A DNA stretch of 64,000 bases from Lentilactobacillus kisonensis DSM 19906 = JCM 15041 (GTDB lineage Bacteria > Bacillota > Bacilli > Lactobacillales > Lactobacillaceae), in the NCBI RefSeq assembly GCF_001434135.1, contig NZ_AZEB01000013.1, forward strand, positions 1 through 64,000, written 5' to 3'. Position 1 is the stretch's first letter; the number at the start of each line of letters is the position of its first letter. Shown one piece after another: positions 14,125 to 22,433 of this stretch. The notes under the pieces were generated by a model, which saw only the letters and a list, made by a program, of their open reading frames with translations, searched no databases and was not told where the DNA came from. The position numbers and the translations under genes are program-made.

Positions 14125-14828
14125 TGGCTTATACATTAAACGTTTGCCATCTTTACGGTGACCTGATGAATACCTATGGTGACCTTGGTAATATCTTGGT
14201 TCTTAAATATTTAGCAGCCAAGATGACTATTAACTTGACATCAGAAGTAATTAGTCTAGATCAACAATTTGACCCAAGTAAATATGACATCGTCGTTTTC
14301 GGTGGCGGACAAGACTTTGAACAATCCATCGTCTCTAAAGACATTCAAGCTAAAAAGGCTGGACTAACTGATTTTATTGAAGACAACGGATCAGTTGTTG
14401 CCATCTGTGGTGGCTATCAGCTGTTAGGCCATTACTATATTGGCGCGAATGGTGAAAAGCTAATGGGGATTGGCGCCTTGGATCATTATACTGATAAACA
14501 AAAAGATCACCGGTTTATTGGTAATGTTGAAATCAAAAACGAAGAGACTGGTGAGATTTATCACGGCTTTGAAAACCACCAGGGAATCACCTTCTTAGGT
14601 GATGGTGAACGTCCCCTTGGAAAAGTTTTGGAAGGTCATGGCAATAACGGCCAGGACAAAACGGAAGGTGCAATTTACAAAAACGTTTACTGTACCTATT
14701 TCCATGGCCCGATTCTGGCAAGAAATAATCAGATTGCTAAACACGTTCTCATCAATGCGTTAACCCGAAAATATCCTGATGCTGATATTTCAGCTCAAGA
14801 AGCTGTCAAGGTGGGCGAAACGTTCTAA
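14124..14828 (+). CDS. gatD: Lipid II isoglutaminyl synthase, GatD glutaminase subunit
   Basis: Class I glutamine amidotransferase subunit, 234 aa, which supplies ammonia to MurT. The nucleophile elbow is VVAICGGYQLLG (Cys), and the histidine is in YCTYFHGPIL. It resembles CobB/CobQ amidotransferases but lacks the dethiobiotin-synthase domain, which together with murT next door fixes the identity. Confidence 0.96.
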   Translation: MAYTLNVCHLYGDLMNTYGDLGNILVLKYLAAKMTINLTSEVISLDQQFDPSKYDIVVFGGGQDFEQSIVSKDIQAKKAGLTDFIEDNGSVVAICGGYQLLGHYYIGANGEKLMGIGALDHYTDKQKDHRFIGNVEIKNEETGEIYHGFENHQGITFLGDGERPLGKVLEGHGNNGQDKTEGAIYKNVYCTYFHGPILARNNQIAKHVLINALTRKYPDADISAQEAVKVGETF

Positions 14829-14862
14829 TAACGTTCTAATAAATTCCAATATCCGTATAAGC

Positions 14863-14912
14863 AAAAATAGGTTTGTGAGCAAGAATTGATCCTGCTTACA
14901 AGCCTATTTTGT
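14863..14912 (+). terminator. Terminator of murT-gatD
   Basis: Long inverted repeat: AAAATAGGTTTGTGAGCA on the left and its near complement ending CCTATTTT at 14910, followed by GTTAG. It lies just after gatD. Confidence 0.8.
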
Positions 14913-14930
14913 TAGTTTGAATGTTAGTTC

Positions 14931-15031
14931 GAGCAGTTTCCCATGGTAAAACACCTCTATCAAAAATCTCCTAATCAAGAATTTTCATTAAAAGAGACTT
15001 TCAGGCCGACCCCAACCGCTTTGCACTGCTC
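14931..15031 (-). repeat. Decayed copy of the dispersed palindromic element
   Basis: Matches the reverse orientation of the better copies at 34092-34210 and 16833-16949. It has a CACCTC block, a GAATTTT core, AGAGACTT and an ending CCAACCGCTTTGCACTGCTC in place of the intact CTTTGCTCCGCTCAC. It sits between the convergent gatD and serine hydrolase genes. Confidence 0.55.
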
Positions 15032-15034
15032 AAG

Positions 15035-16045
15035 TCAATCCTGATTTGCCTCTCGAATAAACGTCCTAATGAGCTCACTTCGATATGGAAAAAACGCTTT
15101 GTTCAGTGCATTGGGATGTACACGGTTTGAAAGAAATACCAACGATTGCTGCGCAACTTTGTCAATCACAATCAATGTCCCAGTATATCCCGTGTGGAGA
15201 ATATACGGATGCTCATCATACGTTCTTAAGATCCAGCCAAAAGAACGATTCTTGGTATGACCAGGGGTTTGATCCATGAAGAACTGGTTCATCCAATCGT
15301 CGGGCAAAAAATTCGGATAATTAAGTTGCCCTAACAGCCACTTAGAAAAGTGAAGTAGGTCATTAAGGGGCGCAAACAATCCAGCGGCTCCGCAATCGGC
15401 ACCCAAAATTCTAGTTTTGGGATCATGGACAGTTCCTCGAAGTAACCCCTTCCCAGGGATAATCGCCGTTGGTACAACCTTTTTGGGATCCTGTGGCCGA
15501 AAAGTGGCTTGTCGCAATTCAAGCGGCCTTAACACGTATTCCGTAATTAACTGCTGTACGGGTTCACCCATAATCTTGGCGGCAATCCATCCCAAAAAGA
15601 TAAAATTGTAATCCTGATAATGAACTACTTTTCCCAAATCAGGCCCACTTTTTAGCTTTAACAATGCAGTGGTAAGCTGATCTTTAGGTAATTCATTTCG
15701 GTTTGGAATATAGCCGATAATGTCTGAAGTATGCGTTAATAAATGGCGAATCGTTACCTCGCTAGATTGCCATTCTGGCAAATACTTGCTGATTGAGTCA
15801 TTCAATGAAAGCTTTCCCAAAGCAAGTAACTTAAGGATTAAATTAGTCGTTCCAATTACTTTAGTTAATGAAGCCAGGTCATACAATTCACCTTGCTGCA
15901 ATGGCAATGTTTCTGGAATCAACTCTTGATTACCAAAGAAACTGGTAGTAACCGAATGATTATTAATAATACCATACGTTACCCCGGGAACGACTTGGTC
16001 ATTCACAAACTGATGCATCTTAGCGATCGTATCAGAATACTTCAT
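15035..16045 (-). CDS. Serine hydrolase, class C beta-lactamase family
   Basis: 336-aa member of the beta-lactamase/transpeptidase-like family (Pfam Beta-lactamase type). The nucleophile motif SLTK is in DLASLTKVIGTTN (about residue 55). The second motif is YQD in VVHYQDYNFIFLGW, and the third is HTG in ILHTGYTG. No signal peptide or anchor is visible, so it is likely cytoplasmic or weakly membrane-associated. Substrate unknown: esterase or D-aminopeptidase-like activity is possible, and true beta-lactamase activity is unlikely. Monocistronic, convergent with gatD. Confidence 0.85.
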   Translation of the reverse strand: MKYSDTIAKMHQFVNDQVVPGVTYGIINNHSVTTSFFGNQELIPETLPLQQGELYDLASLTKVIGTTNLILKLLALGKLSLNDSISKYLPEWQSSEVTIRHLLTHTSDIIGYIPNRNELPKDQLTTALLKLKSGPDLGKVVHYQDYNFIFLGWIAAKIMGEPVQQLITEYVLRPLELRQATFRPQDPKKVVPTAIIPGKGLLRGTVHDPKTRILGADCGAAGLFAPLNDLLHFSKWLLGQLNYPNFLPDDWMNQFFMDQTPGHTKNRSFGWILRTYDEHPYILHTGYTGTLIVIDKVAQQSLVFLSNRVHPNALNKAFFPYRSELIRTFIREANQD

Positions 16046-16235
16046 AGATGTTATTATCCTCCCATTTACACAATTAGTGAATAAAAAGAGTCACTTGATT
16101 ATAACCCTAATCAATGCCTGTATAAAGCCATTCACTTAGCTGGCGGACTTACAATTCTAAATAAGTTGGCCCCTCTTCAAGCTAGATTTGATACAATGGA
16201 TTGTGAAAACAAGAATTGAACTGGAGGTAACACTT

Positions 16236-16565
16236 GTGGCAAGCAATTCTGATACAATTTACCACGTTCTGTCATATATCAAAGCCCACCCTAACCAAGT
16301 CACCATTGCGCCGGGCGAATATGATAATGCAATCGTGATGTACTTAAACGATACTGTGAAGCTAGGCAATCCAGAAATTTACTTTCCATCCCACAAATTG
16401 ATGGTCAATCGAATGGCTCCTGAATTTATCTCGATGAACAACGAATTGCTCGATTATTTTCATGATAAGACTAAAGTTAAGGATTCTAGCTACCATGAAC
16501 TGTGGGTAACGACCTCTCACTTGGCTAAGCGGAACAAATATTTGGTTGATCTATCGTTTGAGTAA
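16236..16565 (+). CDS. Small protein of unknown function
   Basis: About 109 aa, starting at GTG 16236. GGAGG lies 8 nt upstream, and the in-frame ATG at 16188 has no ribosome binding site and overlaps a likely -10 (TACAAT at 16192). I do not recognise a family. It has no membrane segment, is mixed alpha/beta in character and has mildly hydrophobic blocks (VTIAPGEYDNAIVMYL). It stands alone and is followed by a hairpin. Function not inferred. Confidence 0.7.
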   Translation: MASNSDTIYHVLSYIKAHPNQVTIAPGEYDNAIVMYLNDTVKLGNPEIYFPSHKLMVNRMAPEFISMNNELLDYFHDKTKVKDSSYHELWVTTSHLAKRNKYLVDLSFE

Positions 16566-16681
16566 TCGGAAATGGGACAAAGTGGTTAGTTTCCAGAATA
16601 TAAGTAACGGATCCCAATATCCTGGATGACTGGATATTGGGATCCGTTATTTAGATAGCCGAAAACTGCTTTGTTTTCATG
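16563..16681 (+). repeat. Diverged palindromic element with terminator-like core
   Basis: Begins in the stop region of the small gene. Outer arms read ACAAAGTGGTTAG on the left and AAACTGCTTTGT on the right, like the dispersed element. The core is a perfect 17-bp inverted repeat around AACGGATCCC and GGGATCCGTT. It may also terminate transcription of the upstream gene. Confidence 0.5.
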
Positions 16682-16800
16682 TTTTTGCAATATAATATTT
16701 GAAATTAGAAAGTAATCGTAGAAAAGTGAATCATTTTGTCTGAAGTCGGCTTATTTAGGAATATATTCATGAAGTTATCGAATCAGCTTATACTCTGATC

Positions 16801-16949
16801 CCCTAACCACTTTTCTCCGCTCACTATTTGAGGACAGCTCCACAGAGCAACAACCTGCACGTAAGCACCTCAGAAAAAAATTCCAAACCCAGGAATTTCT
16901 TTCTGAGGAGACTTACACGCCGACTTCTAACCGCCTGGATCCGCTCACT
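16801..16949 (-). repeat. Dispersed palindromic element, tandem pair (one truncated)
   Basis: A full unit in reverse orientation spans about 16833-16949 (GAGGACAGCTCCAC to CCGCTCAC). It contains GTAAGCACCTCAG, an AAATTCC/GGAATTT core and GAGGAGACTTAC. It is preceded by the end of another unit (CTAACCACTTTTCTCCGCTCAC, about 16803-16824). The junction is the same as in the other tandem pairs. This fills most of the 16566-16968 gap upstream of the metzincin gene. Confidence 0.75.
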
Positions 16950-16968
16950 TTAACAGGGAGGCATTAGC

Positions 16969-18309
16969 ATGAAGTTTCGTAATAAAACCATTTTATTGCT
17001 TCTATTATCGACATCAGTTGGTATTAGCACTATCAACATAAAGGCGTCTATTACCGTCGCCGCAAAGCGCAGAATCGCAGTCGTTTCACGGCATCGAATG
17101 CGTCCAACAACGTACAAATTGAAACGGATTAAATCCAAAAACACCTATGCATATTCTGCCAGGTTAACCCAAAAGAAATTCCGGTTAGCAACTTATTCGA
17201 ATAAGTCCTTCAACGTCACTCACCAGGAAAAGCTGCGGGTTAATGGCAAGTACCGAATCTATTATTTTGCGAAAAATCTGGCCAAACCCAACGTGACTGG
17301 CTGGATTTGGCGCGGCTATTTAACTAAAACAACTCCCGGTCCACTTTCAAAAACAGCGCTCAATAGATTAATCGCTTCTTCACCTGACCTAGATCCTAAT
17401 AATAAGATCCTTAAGCTAAACCCAAACGTTTATCGTCAATTTGCGAAAACGTTTGATAAACAGTACAACGTTGGCAACTTTGCCTTTCCTGGACTCTTTT
17501 TTCACGACCATGCAACCATTTATGTTGAAAATAGCCCACTACAAACCGTTGTTTCGGCTGCCATTTCTAAATGGAACACTGCGCTTGGGGCGGACGTCTT
17601 TTCCCTTGGCAACAAGGGCAACAGTACTCTGACTATCAGATTTGGTAATGGTTCCGATGCGGGTTGGGATGGTTTATTTGACGGATTCAATATCCAAGTT
17701 GATCAAAAACATTTTAGTGATAACTCATACGTTAGTTCTCATTCCCTTACACCAAGATTTAAAGAAAAAATAAGGGAGCTGTCTGCACAAGCCAGTCAAC
17801 TATTATTGCAAACCAATAACGAATTAAGTGTTACCCAGAAGAATTTTGAAGCCCAATCTCAGCATCTCAATGCTGAAATTCAAGGGGCTACCTCAGATGT
17901 TCAACGCGCGCAGCTTCAGCAACAACTTGATAACTTAAAGGCGAATTATCAAGCAGCTGATCAACAAATAAAACATGATTATAACTCCCAGATCGAACAA
18001 ATTCGCCAGCAAATTAAGGCCGATTATCAATCAGAACAAGGGTCATCATCTGATACCCTAGAAACAAATTACTGGATTACGGTCGTTACTCACGAACTTG
18101 GTCACACGCTTGGGCTCTACCACACACCCTATCAAAGTGATATCATGTACGCACCAACCGACAATGAATCAGAATCAACCCTCAGCCCAGTTAAATACTC
18201 ATGGAATTCACCCAAAGACCCCAACAGTCCAAAAGCATCTGAGACAGCAACTTTGTCTACTCGTGACATTGACCGGGCAAAGCTAACGAAGTTATTGGGT
18301 TACTGGTAA
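16969..18309 (+). CDS. Secreted metzincin-type (matrixin-like) metalloprotease
   Basis: 446-aa predicted secreted zinc protease. Signal peptide at residues 1-31 or so (KTILLLLLSTSVGISTINIKA). A basic N-terminal region with SLAP/SH3-like strands (about 40-125) may bind the wall. The zinc motif HELGHTLGLYH is at residues 375-385 and the Met-turn SDIMY at 390-394, which places it in the metzincins, nearest to matrixins. About 95 residues of Gln-rich coiled coil (about 265-360) are inserted between the beta-sheet part and the active-site helix, which is unusual. GGGAGG lies 7 nt before the ATG. Substrate unknown. Confidence 0.85.
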   Translation: MKFRNKTILLLLLSTSVGISTINIKASITVAAKRRIAVVSRHRMRPTTYKLKRIKSKNTYAYSARLTQKKFRLATYSNKSFNVTHQEKLRVNGKYRIYYFAKNLAKPNVTGWIWRGYLTKTTPGPLSKTALNRLIASSPDLDPNNKILKLNPNVYRQFAKTFDKQYNVGNFAFPGLFFHDHATIYVENSPLQTVVSAAISKWNTALGADVFSLGNKGNSTLTIRFGNGSDAGWDGLFDGFNIQVDQKHFSDNSYVSSHSLTPRFKEKIRELSAQASQLLLQTNNELSVTQKNFEAQSQHLNAEIQGATSDVQRAQLQQQLDNLKANYQAADQQIKHDYNSQIEQIRQQIKADYQSEQGSSSDTLETNYWITVVTHELGHTLGLYHTPYQSDIMYAPTDNESESTLSPVKYSWNSPKDPNSPKASETATLSTRDIDRAKLTKLLGYW

Positions 18310-18312
18310 TTG

Positions 18313-18360
18313 CTAAAAAATAACGCCATTCTCATCTCATAAGAGAAGGCGTTATTTTAC
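18313..18360 (+). terminator. Terminator of the metalloprotease gene
   Basis: AAAATAACGCC...TTCTC pairs with GAGAA.GGCGTTATTTT just after the stop codon. U-tracts flank both sides, so it can also serve the convergent tRNA-Gln gene. Confidence 0.85.
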
Positions 18361-18386
18361 GTTCATTTCACTTAAACAACTATCGA

Positions 18387-18458
18387 TTGGGTATACTGGG
18401 GTCGAACCAGTAAATTACGGATTCAGAGTCCGTTGCCTTACCATTTGGCGAATACCCA
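18387..18458 (-). tRNA. tRNA-Gln (anticodon CUG)
   Basis: 72-nt cloverleaf on the minus strand. The acceptor TGGGTAT/ATACCCA has a discriminator A. The anticodon stem ACGGA/TCCGT closes loop CTCTGAA (anticodon CTG, reads CAG), and the T arm is ACTGG-TTCGACC-CCAGT. CCA is not encoded. This is the less usual isoacceptor: lactobacilli read both Gln codons with UUG. Confidence 0.93.
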
Positions 18459-18477
18459 ATGAACATCACAACTAAAT

Positions 18478-18506
18478 AGTTTATATATTTTTGCCCATTT
18501 TGTCAA
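18478..18506 (-). promoter_or_regulatory. Promoter of tRNA-Gln
   Basis: Minus strand: TTGACA (18501-18506), 17 bp, TAAACT (18478-18483), about 20 bp before the mature 5' end. Confidence 0.7.
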
Positions 18507-18562
18507 CATTATATTCCAATTTCTAAACGATTTGCGCTGCTCACTAGTTTATTCTTTCTTGC

Positions 18563-18591
18563 TTGACAAACGGCTTCAATTTAGATAAGCT
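18563..18591 (+). promoter_or_regulatory. Promoter of tRNA-Glu
   Basis: TTGACA (18563-18568), 17 bp, TAAGCT (18586-18591), 22 bp before the mature 5' end. The layout mirrors the tRNA-Gln promoter, including a TAARCT -10. Confidence 0.65.
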
Positions 18592-18613
18592 ATTATAGTG
18601 AGTTTGATAGCAT

Positions 18614-18687
18614 TGCCCGCTGGTCAAACTGGTTTAAGACGTCGCCCTCTCAAGGCGGAGTTACGGGTTCGAGCCCCGTGCGGGTGA
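18614..18687 (+). tRNA. tRNA-Glu (anticodon CUC)
   Basis: Cloverleaf of 74 nt. Anticodon stem TCGCC/GGCGG with loop CTCTCAA (anticodon CTC, reads GAG), and T arm ACGGG-TTCGAGC-CCCGT. The acceptor is TGCCCGC/GCGGGTG, so the first two pairs are U-G and G-U wobbles. The discriminator is A, and CCA is not encoded. It has its own promoter and terminator. Confidence 0.88.
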
Positions 18688-18708
18688 TAAGTGTTGATAC
18701 AGCAGTGT

Positions 18709-18752
18709 TTAATGGGCGTCATTGGTAATTTACCAGTGACGTCCATTTTTAT
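18709..18752 (+). terminator. Terminator of tRNA-Glu
   Basis: AATGGGCGTCA.TGGTAAA pairs with TTTACCA.TGACGTCCATT and is followed by TTTTT. Confidence 0.85.
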
Positions 18753-18782
18753 ATACTAACTGCTACGATTAATAGCGTATTT

Positions 18783-18825
18783 AAAAAAATACAATCATTC
18801 CAAATCGGAGTGATTGTATTTTTTG
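18783..18825 (-). terminator. Bidirectional terminator after pgi
   Basis: AAAAAATACAATCA(C/T)TCC stem with loop AAATC (18784-18824) and T-runs on both sides, 20 bp beyond the pgi stop. Confidence 0.9.
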
Positions 18826-18843
18826 GCAGCTAACTATCTTAGC

Positions 18844-20178
18844 TTAAAGTCGCTTATTTAATTTCTTACCAATCTCTTCAAATCCAGGCTTGCCAAGTAA
18901 CCCAAACATATTCGTCTTGTATGCCTCAACACCTGGTTGGTTAAATGGATTAATGCCATTAAGGTATCCAGAAATTGCAATTGCAACCTCAAAGAAGTAG
19001 ATGAGGTAACCCAATGAGTACTCACTTTCGTCAGGTAGATGAACAGTCATAACTGGTACACCGCCGTCCGTGTGTGCAAGTACAACACCCTCATAGGCCT
19101 TGGTATTCACCCAATCAAGTGCTTTTCCTTCGAGGTATTTAAGGCCATCAAGGTCCTTGTCTGCACTAGGAATCGTGACATCACTTGCTGGGGCATCTAG
19201 TTTAACAACCGTCTCAAATAGGTTGCGCAACCCCTCTTGAATATATTGGCCAAACGAATGTAAATCAGTCGTAAAGTTCGCTGAGGACGGATAAATTCCT
19301 TTATTATCCTTACCTTCTGATTCACCAGCTAGCTGCTTCCACCATTCGGCAAACATTCGTAAATTTGGTTCGTAATTTTCCAATATTTCGGTGGTAAAGC
19401 CCTTACGATATAAGATGTTCCGCAATGCTGCATAACGGTAAGCATCGTTTTTCTCCAAATCAGGATCTGTGTATTCATTTTGAGCGTCAGCTGCGCCATT
19501 TAAAATGTCAATGATATTGCCCCCAGAAACAGCAATTGGCAGTAAGCCCACCGGCGTTAATACAGAATAGCGGCCTCCGACACCATCGGGAATAATAAAC
19601 GATTCCCAGCCGTTGACAGTCGCTTCGTGGCGTAATGCGCCGTGAGCTTTATCAGTGGTAACGTAAATGCGTTGGTTTGCTTCTTTTTCACCATACTTTT
19701 CGATTAACTTTTCTTTAAAGATTCGAAAAGCAATTGCGGACTCAGTTGTGGTTCCAGATTTGGAAATCATGTTAATTGAAAAGTCATCATCGCCCATTAA
19801 ATTCAATAAATCGTTAACGTACGACGAGCTCAAGGAATTACCAACAAATTCAACTTGAGTCGCTTGATTCTTGCGTTCATAGAAATTCGGATGCAAGAAA
19901 TTCACTGCCATTTGGGCGCCTAAGTAAGACCCACCGATACCAATCGTAATTAAATACTTCGAATCGCTTTTAATTTTATCGGCCGCTCTTTGAATCCGAC
20001 TAACCTCATCATGATCATACTTAGTTGGTAATTCGAGCCAGTCACGAAAATCACTACCGGCGCCAGTCCCCTTACGAAGCTCTTCATCAGCAGCGGTTAC
20101 CATTGCTTGGATCTCTGGAAGTTCATTTTCATGAACAAATTTAGAAAGCTTAGAACTATCAAATTTAATATACGACAT
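18844..20178 (-). CDS. pgi: Glucose-6-phosphate isomerase
   Basis: Interconverts glucose-6-phosphate and fructose-6-phosphate, 444 aa. The family signature [17 protein letters not shown], the phosphate-binding [10 protein letters not shown] and the end motif [14 protein letters not shown] are clear. Length is normal for Firmicutes. It is 38 bp downstream of the histidine kinase gene in the same direction, so read-through from the two-component operon is possible. Confidence 0.97.
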   Translation of the reverse strand: MSYIKFDSSKLSKFVHENELPEIQAMVTAADEELRKGTGAGSDFRDWLELPTKYDHDEVSRIQRAADKIKSDSKYLITIGIGGSYLGAQMAVNFLHPNFYERKNQATQVEFVGNSLSSSYVNDLLNLMGDDDFSINMISKSGTTTESAIAFRIFKEKLIEKYGEKEANQRIYVTTDKAHGALRHEATVNGWESFIIPDGVGGRYSVLTPVGLLPIAVSGGNIIDILNGAADAQNEYTDPDLEKNDAYRYAALRNILYRKGFTTEILENYEPNLRMFAEWWKQLAGESEGKDNKGIYPSSANFTTDLHSFGQYIQEGLRNLFETVVKLDAPASDVTIPSADKDLDGLKYLEGKALDWVNTKAYEGVVLAHTDGGVPVMTVHLPDESEYSLGYLIYFFEVAIAISGYLNGINPFNQPGVEAYKTNMFGLLGKPGFEEIGKKLNKRL

Positions 20179-20216
20179 ATTATAACCTCACCTTTTTAAT
20201 AAATTGATACCCAAAG

Positions 20217-21692
20217 TTAGTTGTTACGATCTGGTGCGTCCTTTGTTTTTTCAGCTGCAGTTTGGTCAGGGAAAATAATTGTAAACGTTGATCCCTTCCC
20301 CTTCTTTGAAGCAACTGAAATTTTACCGCCGTGGGATTTAACCAGTTGATGGACAATTGCAAGGCCCAGTCCAGATTCGCCATATTTACCACTTCTTCTG
20401 GAAGCATCCGCCTTGTAATAGCGCTCGAAAATGTTTTTCTGCTGATCAACAGTCATCCCTATCCCAGTATCGGCTATCTTGATGATTGTTTCATTATACC
20501 CCCGTTCACCAGTTATCGTAACGGTTCCTTTATTCGTAAATTGAATGGCATTCGTAATAATATTAAATACAATTTGAACAAAGCGGTCATAGTCAGCGTA
20601 AATTGGCAAATCATCAGCAGCATTCAAAACCAGCTTATCATTTGACTCTTGTGCTTTATTAGATAACTGGTCGATAATATTTCTAAACACCTTTGTTGCA
20701 TTAAAATGCCGTTTATCAAGTTGAATTGAATTCGAGCGAATCTTTTCAAAATCCAAATTTTTATTAACCAAGCGAATTAACCGCTGAGTTTCTTCGCTCA
20801 TCAACTCAATGCTTTTGGTACGGGATTCCTGGGGAATGACGTCATACTTTATCCCTTCGAGAATTCCAGAAATGGTTGTTAGCGGTGTCCGCATTTCATG
20901 AGCTGCGTCAGCCAAAAATTCTTGGCGGCGTTCCTCTTGCCTCTGGATCTCCAGATTTGCGCGCTCCAGTGAAGCAGTCATTCGGTTAAAATCATTAATA
21001 AGCTCACCAATTTCGTCCTTACCACCCGGCTTGAGACGCACTTTGTAATTACCATTTGAAACCTGGTTAGCACCACTTCTCAGCATTGCAATCCGCCGAT
21101 TAAGTCGACGGGCGATGAAGAAACTGGCAACCATTGAAATGATTAAAGCTACCAATAGCCCTTTAACCAAATTACGATTGATCCTTGCGACGTTTGAATT
21201 AACATCCGAAATGAACGCCCCCGCAGTGACTGCTGCCACTAATTTTTTCTTATAGTAATAAGGCTTTAAAACCTCAATCATCGCTGGCCGGGTTTTCCCG
21301 TTCTTTAGCTTAGCATTCTTATTATTAACTTTACGGACAATCTGGTCTTTTTGAAGATGACGCCAATCATTTTTTGTGATCTGGGGTGACACACCATCAG
21401 CCGGGTAAACCACCCGATTCTTAGCTGAAAAAACAGTGAAATGAACGGATTGGTTTTCCAAGATTGATTGTGTCATTCGAATCTTGTCAAGATTAAAGGT
21501 CACCCGGTCATTGTGTTTAGAATCAACCTTCAATGAATGTTGAATTAAGCTATCTGAATACTTTTCCAAACTGCTCCAAGTATTGTCATATACAAATGTT
21601 TTTGACATCCGGCCAAAGGATAACCCTAGTAAGACAATTGTAATTGCAATAACTAAGAAAAATGCCATGAGCTGCTGGTAGATCATTTTCAT
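20217..21692 (-). CDS. Sensor histidine kinase (two-component)
   Basis: 491-aa membrane sensor kinase. TM1 about residues 9-27, an extracytoplasmic sensor domain about 28-172, TM2 about 174-194, HAMP, then the H-box AHEMRTPLT with phospho-accepting His265. The HATPase domain has N-box NIITNAIQFT, G1 DTGIGM and G2 GESGLGLAI. It follows and overlaps the response regulator by one base (TAATG). Ligand unknown. The pair is OmpR/EnvZ-like in architecture. Confidence 0.95.
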   Translation of the reverse strand: MKMIYQQLMAFFLVIAITIVLLGLSFGRMSKTFVYDNTWSSLEKYSDSLIQHSLKVDSKHNDRVTFNLDKIRMTQSILENQSVHFTVFSAKNRVVYPADGVSPQITKNDWRHLQKDQIVRKVNNKNAKLKNGKTRPAMIEVLKPYYYKKKLVAAVTAGAFISDVNSNVARINRNLVKGLLVALIISMVASFFIARRLNRRIAMLRSGANQVSNGNYKVRLKPGGKDEIGELINDFNRMTASLERANLEIQRQEERRQEFLADAAHEMRTPLTTISGILEGIKYDVIPQESRTKSIELMSEETQRLIRLVNKNLDFEKIRSNSIQLDKRHFNATKVFRNIIDQLSNKAQESNDKLVLNAADDLPIYADYDRFVQIVFNIITNAIQFTNKGTVTITGERGYNETIIKIADTGIGMTVDQQKNIFERYYKADASRRSGKYGESGLGLAIVHQLVKSHGGKISVASKKGKGSTFTIIFPDQTAAEKTKDAPDRNN

Positions 21693-22420
21693 TATTTACT
21701 ATCCACTTCACTATCGTCAAATTTGTAACCAACGCCCCAAACCGTTTGAATGACTTGTGGGCCAACCCGTTCGATCTTTTGCCTTAATTTTTTGACATGT
21801 GCATCAACGGTCCGCTCATCCCCATAGTATTCATAATCCCAAACAAGCTCCAATAATTGTTCTCGGGAAAAGACTTGACGTGGCTTTTGTGCAAGGGTCT
21901 TAAGAAGTTCGAATTCCTTTGGCGTTAAATCCGGAATCAATTTATCATCCAAATAAGCCTCTCGCGTATTCGTGTTTAACTTAAAATGCTTGGTCGCAAT
22001 TTGATACTCATTATCAGCGGATTTTTCATCATCAGCTGCAGCCTGCTGCTCATTGTGAGCTCGCCGTTGGAGCGCTTTGATTCGTGCAACCAACGTGATC
22101 GGCGAGAAGGGCTTTGTAACGTAATCATCTGCTCCCATCTCAAACCCCAACACTTGATCACTATCTGAATCACGGGCAGTTAACATGATAATGGGAACCG
22201 CCTTTGATTTCGACCGGATTTCTTTAGCCACTTCCATGCCATCTTTTTTTGGCAAATTAAGATCCAAGGTAATCATGTCCCAACTGTCGGGATCTTCGTT
22301 GAACATGTTAACGGCTTCGATGCCATCGTATGCAAACGAAACATCCCACCCCTCTTTTTGAAAGAACATTTGCATCATTTCCGAGACAGATTTATTGTCT
22401 TCTATCATCAATAATTTCAT
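21692..22420 (-). CDS. Response regulator, OmpR/PhoB family
   Basis: 242 aa. The receiver domain has acidic residues IEDN, phospho-acceptor Asp53 (TLDLNLPKKDG), and a Thr/Lys switch (TARDS and TKPF). The C-terminal winged helix includes LTPKEFELLKTLAQ and VDAHVKKLRQKI. It forms a transcription unit with the kinase and probably with the 22434-23132 gene 13 bp upstream. Target genes unknown. Confidence 0.95.
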   Translation of the reverse strand: MKLLMIEDNKSVSEMMQMFFQKEGWDVSFAYDGIEAVNMFNEDPDSWDMITLDLNLPKKDGMEVAKEIRSKSKAVPIIMLTARDSDSDQVLGFEMGADDYVTKPFSPITLVARIKALQRRAHNEQQAAADDEKSADNEYQIATKHFKLNTNTREAYLDDKLIPDLTPKEFELLKTLAQKPRQVFSREQLLELVWDYEYYGDERTVDAHVKKLRQKIERVGPQVIQTVWGVGYKFDDSEVDSK

Positions 22421-22433
22421 TTCATTCCCACCT

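Noticed and set aside
16803-16824. T-box or other riboswitch in the leader of the metalloprotease gene
   Set aside because: The conserved T-box sequence is absent. The structure is explained by the dispersed palindromic element, which also occurs at unrelated loci.
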